Below, piece after piece: positions 1-7,277 of a stretch of 25,616 nucleotides of DNA. A program made the translations under genes and the position numbers. Below the pieces are notes generated by a model. That model ran no database searches. It had not been told where the DNA came from and worked only from the letters and a program-made list of their open reading frames with translations. Within the stretch, counting starts at the first letter, position 1; every line of letters begins with the position of its first letter. This stretch comes from Bovifimicola sp964595785 (GTDB lineage: Bacteria > Bacillota > Clostridia > Lachnospirales > Lachnospiraceae). Location of the stretch: assembly GCA_964595785.1 (NCBI GenBank), contig CAZQRO010000023.1:1-25616 (forward strand), in the 5' to 3' direction.

Positions 1-317
1 GTCTTAGCATACTCTTCTTCAATTGCTTTTATTTCATCTTTAGTCATATCAACTGCACTGAATACAAAATCAACAGTTGAAGCAACTTTTTCAACTTCAT
101 TTACATTTAATACAACCATTTTCTTAACTGCTTCCGGCATCGGCGTATCCATCTTCCAACGTCCACCAACAGCCTCTTCATATGTCTTACCTGCTGAACG
201 GGCACTTGCAGCCAATGTAACCACTTCAAACCATGGGTGATTCTCAAGAAGAGAGATAAATCTCTGTCCTACCATACCTGTTGCACCTAAAATTCCGACT
301 CTTAATTTCTGACTCAT
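1..317 (-). CDS. asd: Aspartate-semialdehyde dehydrogenase, N-terminal part (runs off window)
   Basis: The first ~105 residues are visible. They begin MSQKLRVGILGATGMVGQRF, a Rossmann NAD(P)-binding start with the GATGMVGQ signature of aspartate-semialdehyde dehydrogenases. The later segment VDFVFSAVDM also fits the family, which reduces aspartyl phosphate to aspartate beta-semialdehyde for lysine, threonine and methionine synthesis. The ATG at 315-317 has GAGGTG a few bases upstream. The gene continues beyond base 1, so its catalytic Cys is not visible. A promoter at 408-435 leaves a leader of about 85 nt, too short for a lysine riboswitch. Its product is also the co-substrate of the carboxyspermidine route encoded at 6117-8480, but I see no physical linkage between the two. 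Confidence 0.9.
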   Translation of the reverse strand, partial: MSQKLRVGILGATGMVGQRFISLLENHPWFEVVTLAASARSAGKTYEEAVGGRWKMDTPMPEAVKKMVVLNVNEVEKVASTVDFVFSAVDMTKDEIKAIEEEYAK

Positions 318-407
318 ATTTTCACCTCATATATATTTTTAATCTTTTTATTTACCGCATTTATCATTTGTCCGTCTGTCACGTACAACTGTTTGCGATG
401 TATGTAT

Positions 408-435
408 ACTATAACACAGTTTTTTAAAATTGCAA
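408..435 (-). promoter_or_regulatory. Promoter for asd
   Basis: On the minus strand TTGCAA (430-435) is followed after 16 nt by TATAGT (408-413), a plausible housekeeping-sigma promoter about 90 nt upstream of the asd start codon. Moderate match only. Confidence 0.5.
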
Positions 436-454
436 CCATTTTTTTATTTTTCTG

Positions 455-483
455 TTGATTAATGCAGATTTTTTTTATATAAT
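455..483 (+). promoter_or_regulatory. Promoter for tRNA-Thr
   Basis: TTGATT (455-460), a 17-nt spacer and TATAAT (478-483) lie about 30 nt upstream of the tRNA, giving a predicted start near 490. It is back-to-back with the asd promoter. Confidence 0.65.
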
Positions 484-514
484 AAAAGAAGTGTGCTGAC
501 AAAATGCACCAACT

Positions 515-585
515 GCTTCTGTGGCTCAAAGGTAGAGCACTTCACTCGTAATGAAGGGGTTGTGGGTTCGATTCCCATCGGAAGC
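515..585 (+). tRNA. tRNA-Thr (anticodon CGT)
   Basis: A full cloverleaf can be folded. The acceptor stem pairs GCTTCTG with CGGAAGC (one G-T pair). The D stem is GCTC/GAGC, the anticodon stem CTTCA/TGAAG with loop CTCGTAA, the variable loop GGGTT, and the T arm GTGGG-TTCGATT-CCCAT. Anticodon CGT reads the threonine codon ACG. The CCA end is not encoded. The gene reads in the direction opposite to asd and is followed directly by the ROOL-like RNA and the prophage remnant, so it may be the historical integration site. I found no second copy of its 3' end in the window. Confidence 0.95.
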
Positions 586-611
586 TTACTAATCATTATT
601 CCATAACTCTT

Positions 612-640
612 TTGAACTACTAGTGCCGCAATTATTATAT
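612..640 (+). promoter_or_regulatory. Putative promoter of the large non-coding RNA
   Basis: TTGAAC (612-617), a 17-nt spacer and TTATAT (635-640) predict a start near 647, exactly where the folded RNA begins. Confidence 0.45.
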
Positions 641-646
641 TGACAT

Positions 647-1230
647 TTGCATATTCAAATATCGTCAATTGTTTTGAATATGCCCTCCATGCCTGAAAGG
701 GTATGGATGTGTGAATTTAGTCAACTCACGATGTTCTATAAATAAATCGTAATTGGTATTTGCTATATACCAGTGCTGGGAAGAAATATAATATATCGAA
801 TATATAGTATTATGTGGCTACGTTATATTGCCCGAAAGGGAAAGATAAAATATGCACTCTGGAAACAGATGTCGGATAAAAACGGCAAGAAAACACATAA
901 TTGTCATACGGTGAATAACATAAGTGTAAGTCCTTAATTAAGAACTAAACCTAATATCAGCAACGGAAACCCTAAGTTTTATTATAGTAATATAATAAGA
1001 TATGGAAGTGTTCAGAGAGTATAAACGATTTTGTTGTAAAATCCATAATAGGTACTCCAAGCCGAGAAGGAAAACTTGCCCGTGACAGTGATAAACCAAA
1101 AAGAGTTCTACTGCTCTTCTGTTATATTAATAGCACATTTATAAATGAATATAACAGAAAAAGAAGGGTTACTGTGAACCGTAAGTTTGAAGAATCATAG
1201 CGGTTTTATCATCGTGTTAATGATAAAATT
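647..1230 (+). ncRNA. ROOL-like large ornate non-coding RNA (candidate)
   Basis: No plausible protein is encoded here, but the ~580 nt are dense with hairpins. The first is an 11-bp stem GCATATTCAAA/TTTGAATATGC (649-659 with 673-683). GNRA-capped helices follow: CCATGCCT-GAAA-GGGTATGG near 688-707, CCC-GAAA-GGG near 831-840, TCTG-GAAA-CAGA near 859-870 and TTATTATA-GTAA-TATAATAA near 979-998. A long stem CTTCTGTTATATT...AATATAACAG lies near 1115-1160, and a 9-bp terminator-like hairpin sits at 1204-1228. Length, many tetraloops, position next to a tRNA and a neighbouring phage tail gene remnant match what is known of ROOL RNAs (and the related GOLLD class) in Firmicutes phages. The family assignment is by overall character, not by alignment. 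A group II intron was considered and rejected for lack of domain V. Confidence 0.55.
1204..1230 (+). terminator. 3' hairpin of the large RNA
   Basis: TTTTATCAT (1204-1212) pairs perfectly with ATGATAAAA (1220-1228) over a 7-nt loop. The trailing T run is short, so this is a weak terminator or a protective 3' stem. Confidence 0.45.
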
Positions 1231-1255
1231 TCAAGAATAAACAGAATAGCACAAC

Positions 1256-1292
1256 AAAAAAATAAGCATCCAACATCTATGCTAGGTGCTTA
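1256..1292 (-). terminator. Intrinsic terminator overlapping a stop codon
   Basis: On the minus strand an 8-bp stem (TAAGCACC with GATGCTTA, one wobble) is followed by seven T. The first three bases of the stem, 1292-1290, are the TAA stop of the upstream small gene, so the coding region ends inside the terminator. Confidence 0.75.
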
Positions 1293-1898
1293 CCTCTGTA
1301 CTACTAATGTATAAGATTTCATTTCAACAAGGAAAATGACCAGTTCTCCTGTTGTATATGCTGCCATTGTTTCTCCCGCTACTTGTGATAATATTCCAAG
1401 AGAAAAATCTCCTACTTTTTGCATTACAGATTTGGTTTCTTTCCATACTGTTTCAGGCCGTATATTATCAAGCAAATCATGACCACGAAGAATTAAAGTA
1501 TCTATTTCACATCTGTCAAAATTAATATAGTTATTTTTAGGTATTACACATCCTTCTATGTAATAACCTTCAAACATTTTTGAAATCGTATAATGAATTT
1601 CATCCTCATTATATCTGATTAATGCTTCTTATTTGCATAATTGGTTAAATGACAAAGTATATAACATTTTCTCAAACTTTTGGTGTTCATATCCAAAAAT
1701 ACCAAACATTACAATTTTAATTACTTTCTTTGTAGTTGTTATTTCATTATTATATCTTACATGCTTCGTAAATGTACTTGTTTTACCTTGAATAGTTACT
1801 TTATAAACATTATTAGAATCTTTTTCAGATTCAGAAACTTCGTCTCTTGTAATAAGTTTTGCTTGATACAATTCATATAAATATTCCTTTTTTGTCAT
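1290..1898 (-). pseudogene. Small unknown protein gene interrupted by one in-frame TAA
   Basis: I do not recognise this protein. One continuous frame runs from the ATG at 1896-1898 (MTKKEYLYELYQAKLITRDE...) to the TAA at 1290-1292, broken only by a TAA at 1629-1631. The first half ends ...SFNQLCK; after the stop the frame goes on EALIRYNEDEIHYTISKMFEG and later GDFSLGILSQVAGETMAAYT. The 51 nt between the stop and the next ATG have no other stop, so this looks like a single ~200-residue gene with a nonsense mutation. The start is chosen because GGAGG lies 8 nt upstream; an ATG further out at 1928 lies inside the upstream hairpin. There is no signal peptide. It belongs to the decaying island and has its own promoter and terminator. 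Confidence 0.6.
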
Positions 1899-1917
1899 AC
1901 TATCATCCTCCAATAAA

Positions 1918-1960
1918 GCCATATCCAACTATGGCAAAATATACTATCCAAACTAGTATA
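1918..1960 (-). promoter_or_regulatory. Twin-hairpin leader element, copy 1
   Basis: Reading the minus strand, hairpin 1 has arms TATACTA (1960-1954) and TAGTATA (1946-1940) around loop GTTTGGA. After 4 nt, hairpin 2 has arms GCCATA (1935-1930) and TATGGC (1923-1918) around loop GTTGGA. The Shine-Dalgarno GGAGG of the next gene begins 6 nt later. The same arrangement with different stems but identical loops occurs at 2561-2607. Confidence 0.75.
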
Positions 1961-1983
1961 GCATAAAATAGTATGATATTCAA
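1955..1983 (-). promoter_or_regulatory. Promoter of the small unknown gene
   Basis: TTGAAT (1983-1978), 17 nt, TATACT (1960-1955) on the minus strand. The -10 coincides with the 5' arm of hairpin 1 of the twin-hairpin element. About 25 bases upstream of the -10 are conserved in the second copy. Confidence 0.55.
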
Positions 1984-2015
1984 AGCAATTGAAACGAATC
2001 TTGATGGTCTGAAGA

Positions 2016-2546
2016 TTATTTGTCAGACTTGTCGTATTTTAGTGTTTCTGCTTTAAAACGACCATTATCGTCTATGGTTAAATATATTGTTGCTGGATTT
2101 ATATCGGAATCATCTCTCGAAACATTGCATTTAAATTTAATATATACAGAATCTGTTTCTGGTTCATCATTATAAATATAAATATTTTTAATATTTGAAT
2201 GCTTTTCCATAATTAAATCACAATATTCTTCGGCTATTTTCCTAACTTGTTCAATTTGTGATTCTGATAATTTTATACGTTCTTCTTCCTCTTTTTGATG
2301 GATTAGTATATGATAAGAACAAAAATCACTGTCTATATCTTTTTTACTATAACAATCTTCTGCGTTACAAGTATGTTCGTCACAGTATTCCCCATAATAT
2401 GTTGAATGTGCTAAAAAATAATGAACACATTCATTATTACACTCCTCAACACCGCATATATTTTCGTCTTTATTGGTTGCTGAGCAGCCACATAATAATA
2501 TATTTGCTAATAATATTACTGAAAATTTCATAATTCATTTTTTCAT
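2016..2546 (-). pseudogene. Cys/His-rich lipoprotein, stop at codon 4 (possibly reinitiated)
   Basis: From the ATG at 2529-2531 the frame gives a 171-residue lipoprotein: hydrophobic SVILLANILL then LLCGC, with C16 as the lipidated residue. The mature part has two Cys/His units ending YCDEH and FCSYH, an arrangement that could bind metal, followed by a charged helix (residues ~80-110) and a C-terminal domain with no recognised family. The best ribosome site (AAGGAG, 2558-2553) is placed for an upstream ATG at 2544-2546 in the same frame, and from there codon 4 is TGA (2535-2537). The normal start therefore seems lost. Translation might reinitiate at 2531, but that leaves only one positive residue in the signal peptide. 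The gene belongs to the same decaying island as its neighbours. Confidence 0.6.
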
Positions 2547-2560
2547 AAAAGACTCCTTAG

Positions 2561-2607
2561 AAACGTGTCCAACCACGTTTATTTATATAATGTCCAAACC
2601 ATTATAT
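2561..2607 (-). promoter_or_regulatory. Twin-hairpin leader element, copy 2
   Basis: Minus strand: hairpin 1 has arms ATATAATG (2607-2600) and CATTATAT (2592-2585), loop GTTTGGA. After 4 nt, hairpin 2 has arms AAACGTG (2580-2574) and CACGTTT (2567-2561), loop GTTGGA. AAGGAG follows 2 nt later. Loops and spacing equal those of copy 1 while every stem is different yet fully paired. A TATAAT-like -10 lies in the first arm. Confidence 0.75.
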
Positions 2608-2639
2608 CGCAAATAGTCTGATATTTAAAACAATTTTAA

Positions 2640-3325
2640 ACGATGTAAGTTCAATACCTTCTATCGGAAAAGCGATAAATTAAATAAACTCTTTAAAATT
2701 AGACGAGACAAATATTACTGGATATACAACGGCAATCAAAGGACTTAGTTTAAAGCAAGCAAGTTGGTTCTTTCTACAAAAGGGTTATCTGTAGCACGGC
2801 AACAAGCTGTGTTGTCTGAATCTGGATTATTAGCTGCAACAGGTAAATTAACGACAGCAGAACTTAATGCAATATTGATAACAAAAAAAGAAACAAAGAC
2901 CAATCAGAAGCATTATTGATTAACGCAGGATTAATCACATCGGAAACAGCCGAAGCTACTGCTACTCATATTGTTACAGCCGCTAAGTTAAAGGAATTAG
3001 TTCAAACAAAAGTATTAACACAAACCGAAGCTGATTTAATTGCCGCAAAAGCAGGTATAACACTTGCTAACGGAAAAGAATCTGCTTCTCTTCTTACCAC
3101 AATGGGAACTAAGATAAAAGGTGCAGGTACGGCATTAAAAGGATTGGCAACAGGTATATTGACTATTGCGTCTGCTCACCCTGTTATAGCTAGTGTTACG
3201 GCTGCTATCACTTTATGTGGTGGTGCTGCTATTGTCAACAAAGTAAAGCAAGAAAAAGCGACAAAAGCAATCATTCATAACACAATAAGGGCATCTGTTC
3301 ATGTAGATGCTATTAGAAATTATTA
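2640..3325 (+). pseudogene. Phage tail tape-measure protein fragment, frameshifted
   Basis: The conceptual product reads SSIPSIGKAIN, a TAA, then INSLKLDETNITGYTTAIKG. It changes frame near 2779 into KGLSVARQQAVLSESGLLAA and again near 2903 into SEALLINAGLITSETAEATA. It ends in TIASAHPVIASVTAAITLCG before similarity fades around 3300. Repeats of LTTAEL / LTQTEADLIA / AGLITSETAEATA with Ala/Thr-rich helices and a late hydrophobic stretch are typical of tape-measure proteins of siphoviruses infecting Lachnospiraceae, which set tail length and sit inside the tail tube. Only ~220 residues of a normally much larger protein remain, with one nonsense codon and two frameshifts, and neither end is natural. 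This is the main evidence for a prophage remnant. Confidence 0.7.
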
Positions 3326-3940
3326 TTATTCTATTACCGTTCCATCTGTAAAAATCACTTTTGAAAATTCATATTTAAAATTGATATTATCATAACTTAA
3401 ACCATATAGTTTCATATGTTCATCTATAAATTCATTTACTTCTAATCCATAACCTGTAACATTTATTGTGGCACCAGCAGGTATATTTTCTGTTGTAAAA
3501 TCATATTGCATATTTAAAATATTTTCATCAAACATATCATTGATATGTAATTTACCTTGTATTCCTTTTATTTCTTTATCCGAATTGTTAGTAATCGAAT
3601 ATACAAGTTCAACAAAAGGGCTATATCGTCCAATACTAGTATCTTTTTCATGATTTATTTTATCTGTAATTTTGACTTCTATATTGCCAAATTTACTATC
3701 CTTTTCATTCTTGTCACTCGTTTCAGCACTATCAATATTTGTTTCATCCGTATTAGTTGATTGTTTGTTCTTTAGTTCCTCATTTTCAGTTTTTAATTTT
3801 TCATTTTCTTCTTTTAGTTCATCAATTTGTGCTTATAATGAACTTTCTTCTGATGAATTAGTAACTGTTGAAGATTCTCCACATCCAACAATTTATAACA
3901 TCATAGCTGACATAGCCAAAATTAAAATTTTCTTTTTCAT
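3326..3940 (-). pseudogene. Lipoprotein gene with two in-frame TAA codons
   Basis: One frame runs from the ATG at 3938-3940 (AGAGG 7 nt upstream) to the TAA at 3326-3328. It encodes a signal peptide MKKKILILAMSAMML, a TAA, then IVGCGESS with a lipobox ending in Cys. A Ser/Glu-rich stretch and a second TAA follow, then AQIDELKEENEKLKTENEEL, a short coiled coil. The last ~120 residues form a beta-rich domain (GNIEVKITDKIN...YSPFVELVYSITNNSDKEIKG...) like the immunoglobulin-type FxLYD/DUF5067 domains of Firmicutes lipoproteins. The second stop is one C-to-T change from the CAA expected in a coiled coil. Apart from these stops the frame is well preserved, so inactivation is recent or the stops are read through. 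Its 3' end abuts the tape-measure fragment. Confidence 0.65.
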
Positions 3941-4032
3941 AACTATACCTCTCTCTCATAAGTTTATCCTACTTTGAAATACCACAAATTTCCTGGAATA
4001 CATTCTTTCTGCAGAAACTCAAATTCTATATT

Positions 4033-5061
4033 TCACTGTTTTACCATTTTCATATTATATTTCTCATATCTGATAACCGTATCGATAAAATTATTCTCTA
4101 TCTGTTCTATTAATTCATCAACCTTCTCATGTGATTCAGTAAATGGTACAAATCCGCCTGCCATAGATGGATGTCCACCACCACTTCCTATTCCATACAA
4201 TGCATCATTAGTTAACTGTCCCGCATCAAATGAGCAGGCATCGCTTCGCACTGATATCTTAATTCCATCAACCTTAATAGAGTATACCACACATAGATTT
4301 ACACCGGCTATCAATAACATAAAATCTGAAATAGATGCAATAAGCGGTTCCGGACAATGATTACCGGTATTGGCAAAACTAATATTATCATACACTTTAA
4401 TACTCTTTATAGCATTGGCATATGCCGTTAAATCACCAAATTGCAGGGTACTAGTCTCTAGTGAATTAATTAATTCCATATCACACAGATTATATAATGA
4501 ATAAAACATATTCAGATCAAGATTTGACACACCTCTTGATAAATTTGCCGTATCAACCTTAATTCCGAACATAAGTGCAGTAGCTACATCTCTTTCTATC
4601 TTAATATCATTGCTTAGAAAATATGCTGCAATCATAGATGCACATGCTCCTACCCTCGGTCTGATATCGCAGAATCTATAGTTGGTTATTCCAAATGACG
4701 GATGATGGTCAATACAAATTATTGTATTGCCGGTTGTATTCTTTAGATTGGCATTACCGGCCTGTGAATCCACAAGAATAACCTCATCTTCTGTATTCAT
4801 CTCACTTAAATCGCCAATCGTCCTAATATCTATTTTAAGAGTCTCTATCATCTTCTTAGTGCTATACTTATCAATCTTACCATGATAACAAATAGTACTG
4901 TCTATTCCGCGTTTTTTAAGTAATACCTGCATTCCAAATGCACTTGCTATTGCATCCGGATCCGGAAAATTATGTGTCTGAATATAAACATGCTTAGTAT
5001 TTATGCATTCTAGCATTTCCTCTAACTTTGTTTTTTTGTCTTCCAAAAAAGTTTCCCCCAT
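4033..5061 (-). CDS. DHH/DHHA1-family phosphoesterase (NrnA-like)
   Basis: This 342-residue protein carries the DHH phosphoesterase motifs in order: HNFPDPDAIASA (residues ~30-41), VDSQAG, DHHPS and, in the C-terminal DHHA1 domain, GSGGGHPSMAGG. The family cleaves small phosphodiesters or phosphomonoesters with Mn2+; nearest relatives are nanoRNase/pAp phosphatase NrnA and single-domain c-di-AMP or pGpG phosphodiesterases. There is no membrane segment, so it should be cytosolic. I prefer the ATG at 5059-5061 (MGETFLEDKK) over the longer frame to 5142, which begins with TTG and lacks a ribosome site and whose extra residues do not fit the family. The promoter at 5180-5208 drives it. The exact substrate cannot be told from sequence. 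Confidence 0.85.
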   Translation of the reverse strand: MGETFLEDKKTKLEEMLECINTKHVYIQTHNFPDPDAIASAFGMQVLLKKRGIDSTICYHGKIDKYSTKKMIETLKIDIRTIGDLSEMNTEDEVILVDSQAGNANLKNTTGNTIICIDHHPSFGITNYRFCDIRPRVGACASMIAAYFLSNDIKIERDVATALMFGIKVDTANLSRGVSNLDLNMFYSLYNLCDMELINSLETSTLQFGDLTAYANAIKSIKVYDNISFANTGNHCPEPLIASISDFMLLIAGVNLCVVYSIKVDGIKISVRSDACSFDAGQLTNDALYGIGSGGGHPSMAGGFVPFTESHEKVDELIEQIENNFIDTVIRYEKYNMKMVKQ

Positions 5062-5179
5062 ATGTTTTTTCCAATGTATTAAGTGACAATTTAAATCTAT
5101 TTGACAAATGTACAACTCTTTGAAAACCCAAAATAATTTCAAGATATGTCCTGAACAGTCACCCTATTTTTATCTGTTT

Positions 5180-5208
5180 ATTATACCTTATTAAAGGTTT
5201 TTAATCAA
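5180..5208 (-). promoter_or_regulatory. Promoter of the DHH phosphoesterase gene
   Basis: TTGATT (5208-5203), 17 nt, TATAAT (5185-5180) on the minus strand. This is a strong consensus match with a predicted start near 5173 and a leader of about 110 nt. Confidence 0.7.
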
Positions 5209-5266
5209 TCACATTATAAATATTTATTCATAATATAATCTATAAAAAATGCGGAGGTTTATATAT

Positions 5267-5901
5267 TTGAGGCCAATATTAAAACTAAATAATGTGTCAT
5301 TTTCATATATATTTTCCAAACAATGTATTACCATTATTGATAGTCTCTCCTTCGAAATACTTCCGGCGAAATTATATCTTTAATTGGTCCTGAAAAATGT
5401 GGCAAAAGCACTATTTTATCAATAATATGTGGTCTGCTTGAACCAACCTCCGGATATATGTCCTGCGATAATACGCATATAGGCTATATGGTTCAAAATG
5501 GTGATTTGTTCAGGTGGCATAATATTTACAGGAATTTTTCAAAACATTACTGCAATTCTCCGGAAATATACAAGCAATTAACATTAAATCAGAATAATAA
5601 CTGTTGTTGTTCTTCCATCAATTCCTGCAAATGCTTTGAGAAAAAAGCATCTCTTATAAAAGTGCTGTCCTCGGAACCTGACCTGCTGCTACTTGATGAA
5701 CCTTTTTCTTCATTTGATAGTCAATCCAGAGCACATATCAGAAATGAAATCATTAATCTGATACATTTAGAGCATAAAAGTGCCATTTTCGTATCTTCTA
5801 ATATAGATGAATCACTTTCGATAAGTGACAGAGTTATATGTCTGTCGAAAATGCCATGCAGAATCATTAAAGAATTCAGCACAAATACTGCTTCATTTTA
5901 A
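5267..5901 (+). pseudogene. Degenerate ABC-transporter ATPase (nitrate/sulfonate/taurine type)
   Basis: A TTG at 5267, with GGAGG 9 nt upstream, starts RPILKLNNVSFSYIF, typical of NitT/TauT-type ATPases. About 95 nt in, near 5361, the frame shifts by one base and resumes as SGEIISLIGPEKCGKST (Walker A). The Q-loop region (MVQNGDLFRWHNIYRN) and Walker B (LLLLDEPFSSFD) are recognisable. The LSGG signature has become INSCKCF, the switch histidine is lost (VSSNIDES where VTHDI.EA is usual), and the stretch between Q-loop and signature is short and Asn/Cys-rich. It could not form a working ATPase. No permease or substrate-binding gene accompanies it. It is one of the few plus-strand genes and appears to be an orphan relic of a transporter operon. 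Confidence 0.8.
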
Positions 5902-5966
5902 AAAATAATCTGTTCTTTGATTATTATATGGATGATGCTAGAGTCAGATATATATACTTATCATAT

Positions 5967-6037
5967 TATTTATCAGATTGCACAAAAGATTCGTCTTGCT
6001 ATGCTATGATTCATTCTTTTGTGCAATCTGATAAATA
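5967..6037. repeat. 23-bp perfect inverted repeat
   Basis: Bases 5967-5989 and 6015-6037 are perfect reverse complements (23 bp) separated by 25 nt, a very stable hairpin in either strand. It lies between the ABC relic and the end of the polyamine operon (stop at 6117), so it may act as a bidirectional terminator or mRNA-stabilising end. Neither side has a T run, so a small palindromic repeat or MITE-like element is also possible. Confidence 0.8.
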
Positions 6038-6116
6038 TAAACATAATTGATACTATTTTACGCCAATATCATCTTATATATGATTTACTAAAGACAATCA
6101 CTTTCTAAAAGTTTTT

Positions 6117-7244
6117 CTAAGACAAACGCATTTTGAAATCTTCATAGCTAAATTCATGCACCATACTGATTTCACTACCTTTTTTATAAGCAATTGACGG
6201 AAGTCTCATTCCGTTAAACGTATTTGTTTTCACCATTGAATATATTGCCATGTCACAGAATCTCACTCTGTCACCTGCTTTAAGTTGTTTATTAAAATAA
6301 TAATCGCCTATCACGTCTCCTGCCAGACATGTTAGTCCTCCCAGACGGTATAATATTCCACTGTCTTTTTCGGCTTCATTTACCATTTCAGGTCTGTAAG
6401 GCATTTCGAGAACATCAGGCATATGACAGGCAGCCGAGGTGTCCATTATGGCAATATTCATTTCATTATGAATTATATCGAGTACCGTTGATACCATAAA
6501 TCCTGCATTTAGAGCCACCGCTTCACCAGGCTCTATATATATCTGCAAATCATATTTTTCTTTCATATGGTTAATGCATTTAATCAAAGTTTCAATATCA
6601 TAATCAGCTCTGGTAATATGATGTCCACCACCAAAATTAAGCCATTTCATACCGCACAGTATGTCACCAAATTTCTCTTCCACAGCCTCAAGCGTCTTAA
6701 CTAAATCATCTGAATTCTGCTCACAAAGTGTATGAAAATGTAAACCTGATATGCCTTCTAAATTTCTTTTATCAAAATTATCAATGGTAATTCCCATTCT
6801 GGAATATTTAGAACAAGGGTCATATATGGCATGACCCTCCTGAGTAGAACATTCCGGATTAATCCTGAGTCCGCATTCTCTGCCTGATGCCAATGATTTT
6901 TCTTTAAAATGCTCCCATTGTGAAAATGAATTGAATACAATATGGTCGCATATTGAAAGTATCTCATCTATTTCATCATCACGGTAAGCCGCTGAATACA
7001 CATGGTTTTCACCGTTCATATATTCCCTGCCTAATTTTGCTTCATAAAGTCCGCTGGCAGTTGTTCCTGACAGATATTTTCCAATTAGTGGATAAACGGA
7101 AAACATTGAAAAACATTTCTGTGCAAGCAGTATGTGACATCCTGTTCTATCCATAACCCTTTTAAGAATTTCTAAATTCTTTATCAGCAATTCTTCATCT
7201 ACCACAAAACATGGTGTAGGTATATTGTCATAATTATATTTCAT
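6117..7244 (-). CDS. nspC: Carboxynorspermidine/carboxyspermidine decarboxylase
   Basis: This 375-residue PLP enzyme has the alanine-racemase-fold decarboxylase layout. The PLP lysine lies in LLAQKCFSMFSVYPL (K43), GLHFHTLCEQ follows near residue 165, LNFGGGHH near 200 and YIEPGEAV near 240. It removes the carboxyl group of carboxyspermidine (or carboxynorspermidine) to give spermidine (or norspermidine), the last step of the non-SAM route. The ATG at 7242-7244 has GGAAA upstream; an alternative TTG six codons earlier is weaker. It lies 33 nt after the dehydrogenase that makes its substrate and is the last gene of the operon. The AdoMet-independent pathway built on these two enzymes is widespread in gut bacteria. 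Confidence 0.9.
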   Translation of the reverse strand: MKYNYDNIPTPCFVVDEELLIKNLEILKRVMDRTGCHILLAQKCFSMFSVYPLIGKYLSGTTASGLYEAKLGREYMNGENHVYSAAYRDDEIDEILSICDHIVFNSFSQWEHFKEKSLASGRECGLRINPECSTQEGHAIYDPCSKYSRMGITIDNFDKRNLEGISGLHFHTLCEQNSDDLVKTLEAVEEKFGDILCGMKWLNFGGGHHITRADYDIETLIKCINHMKEKYDLQIYIEPGEAVALNAGFMVSTVLDIIHNEMNIAIMDTSAACHMPDVLEMPYRPEMVNEAEKDSGILYRLGGLTCLAGDVIGDYYFNKQLKAGDRVRFCDMAIYSMVKTNTFNGMRLPSIAYKKGSEISMVHEFSYEDFKMRLS

Positions 7245-7277
7245 ATTAATATTTCCAATCAATTTATTAGTAAAACA

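Noticed and set aside
318..407. Lysine riboswitch before asd
   Set aside because: The leader is under 100 nt and has none of the lysine-element motifs.
647..1230. Group II or group I intron
   Set aside because: GTGTG near the start hints at a group II 5' end, but no domain V helix, no maturase and no group I P/Q/R/S elements were found; the tRNA itself is intact.
5062..5142. Longer N-terminus for the DHH phosphoesterase
   Set aside because: The extension begins at TTG without a ribosome site and its residues do not resemble the family; the ATG at 5061 is preferred.
586..6000. Direct repeat of the tRNA-Thr 3' end as attachment site
   Set aside because: I looked for a second copy of the T-arm/acceptor sequence downstream and saw none.
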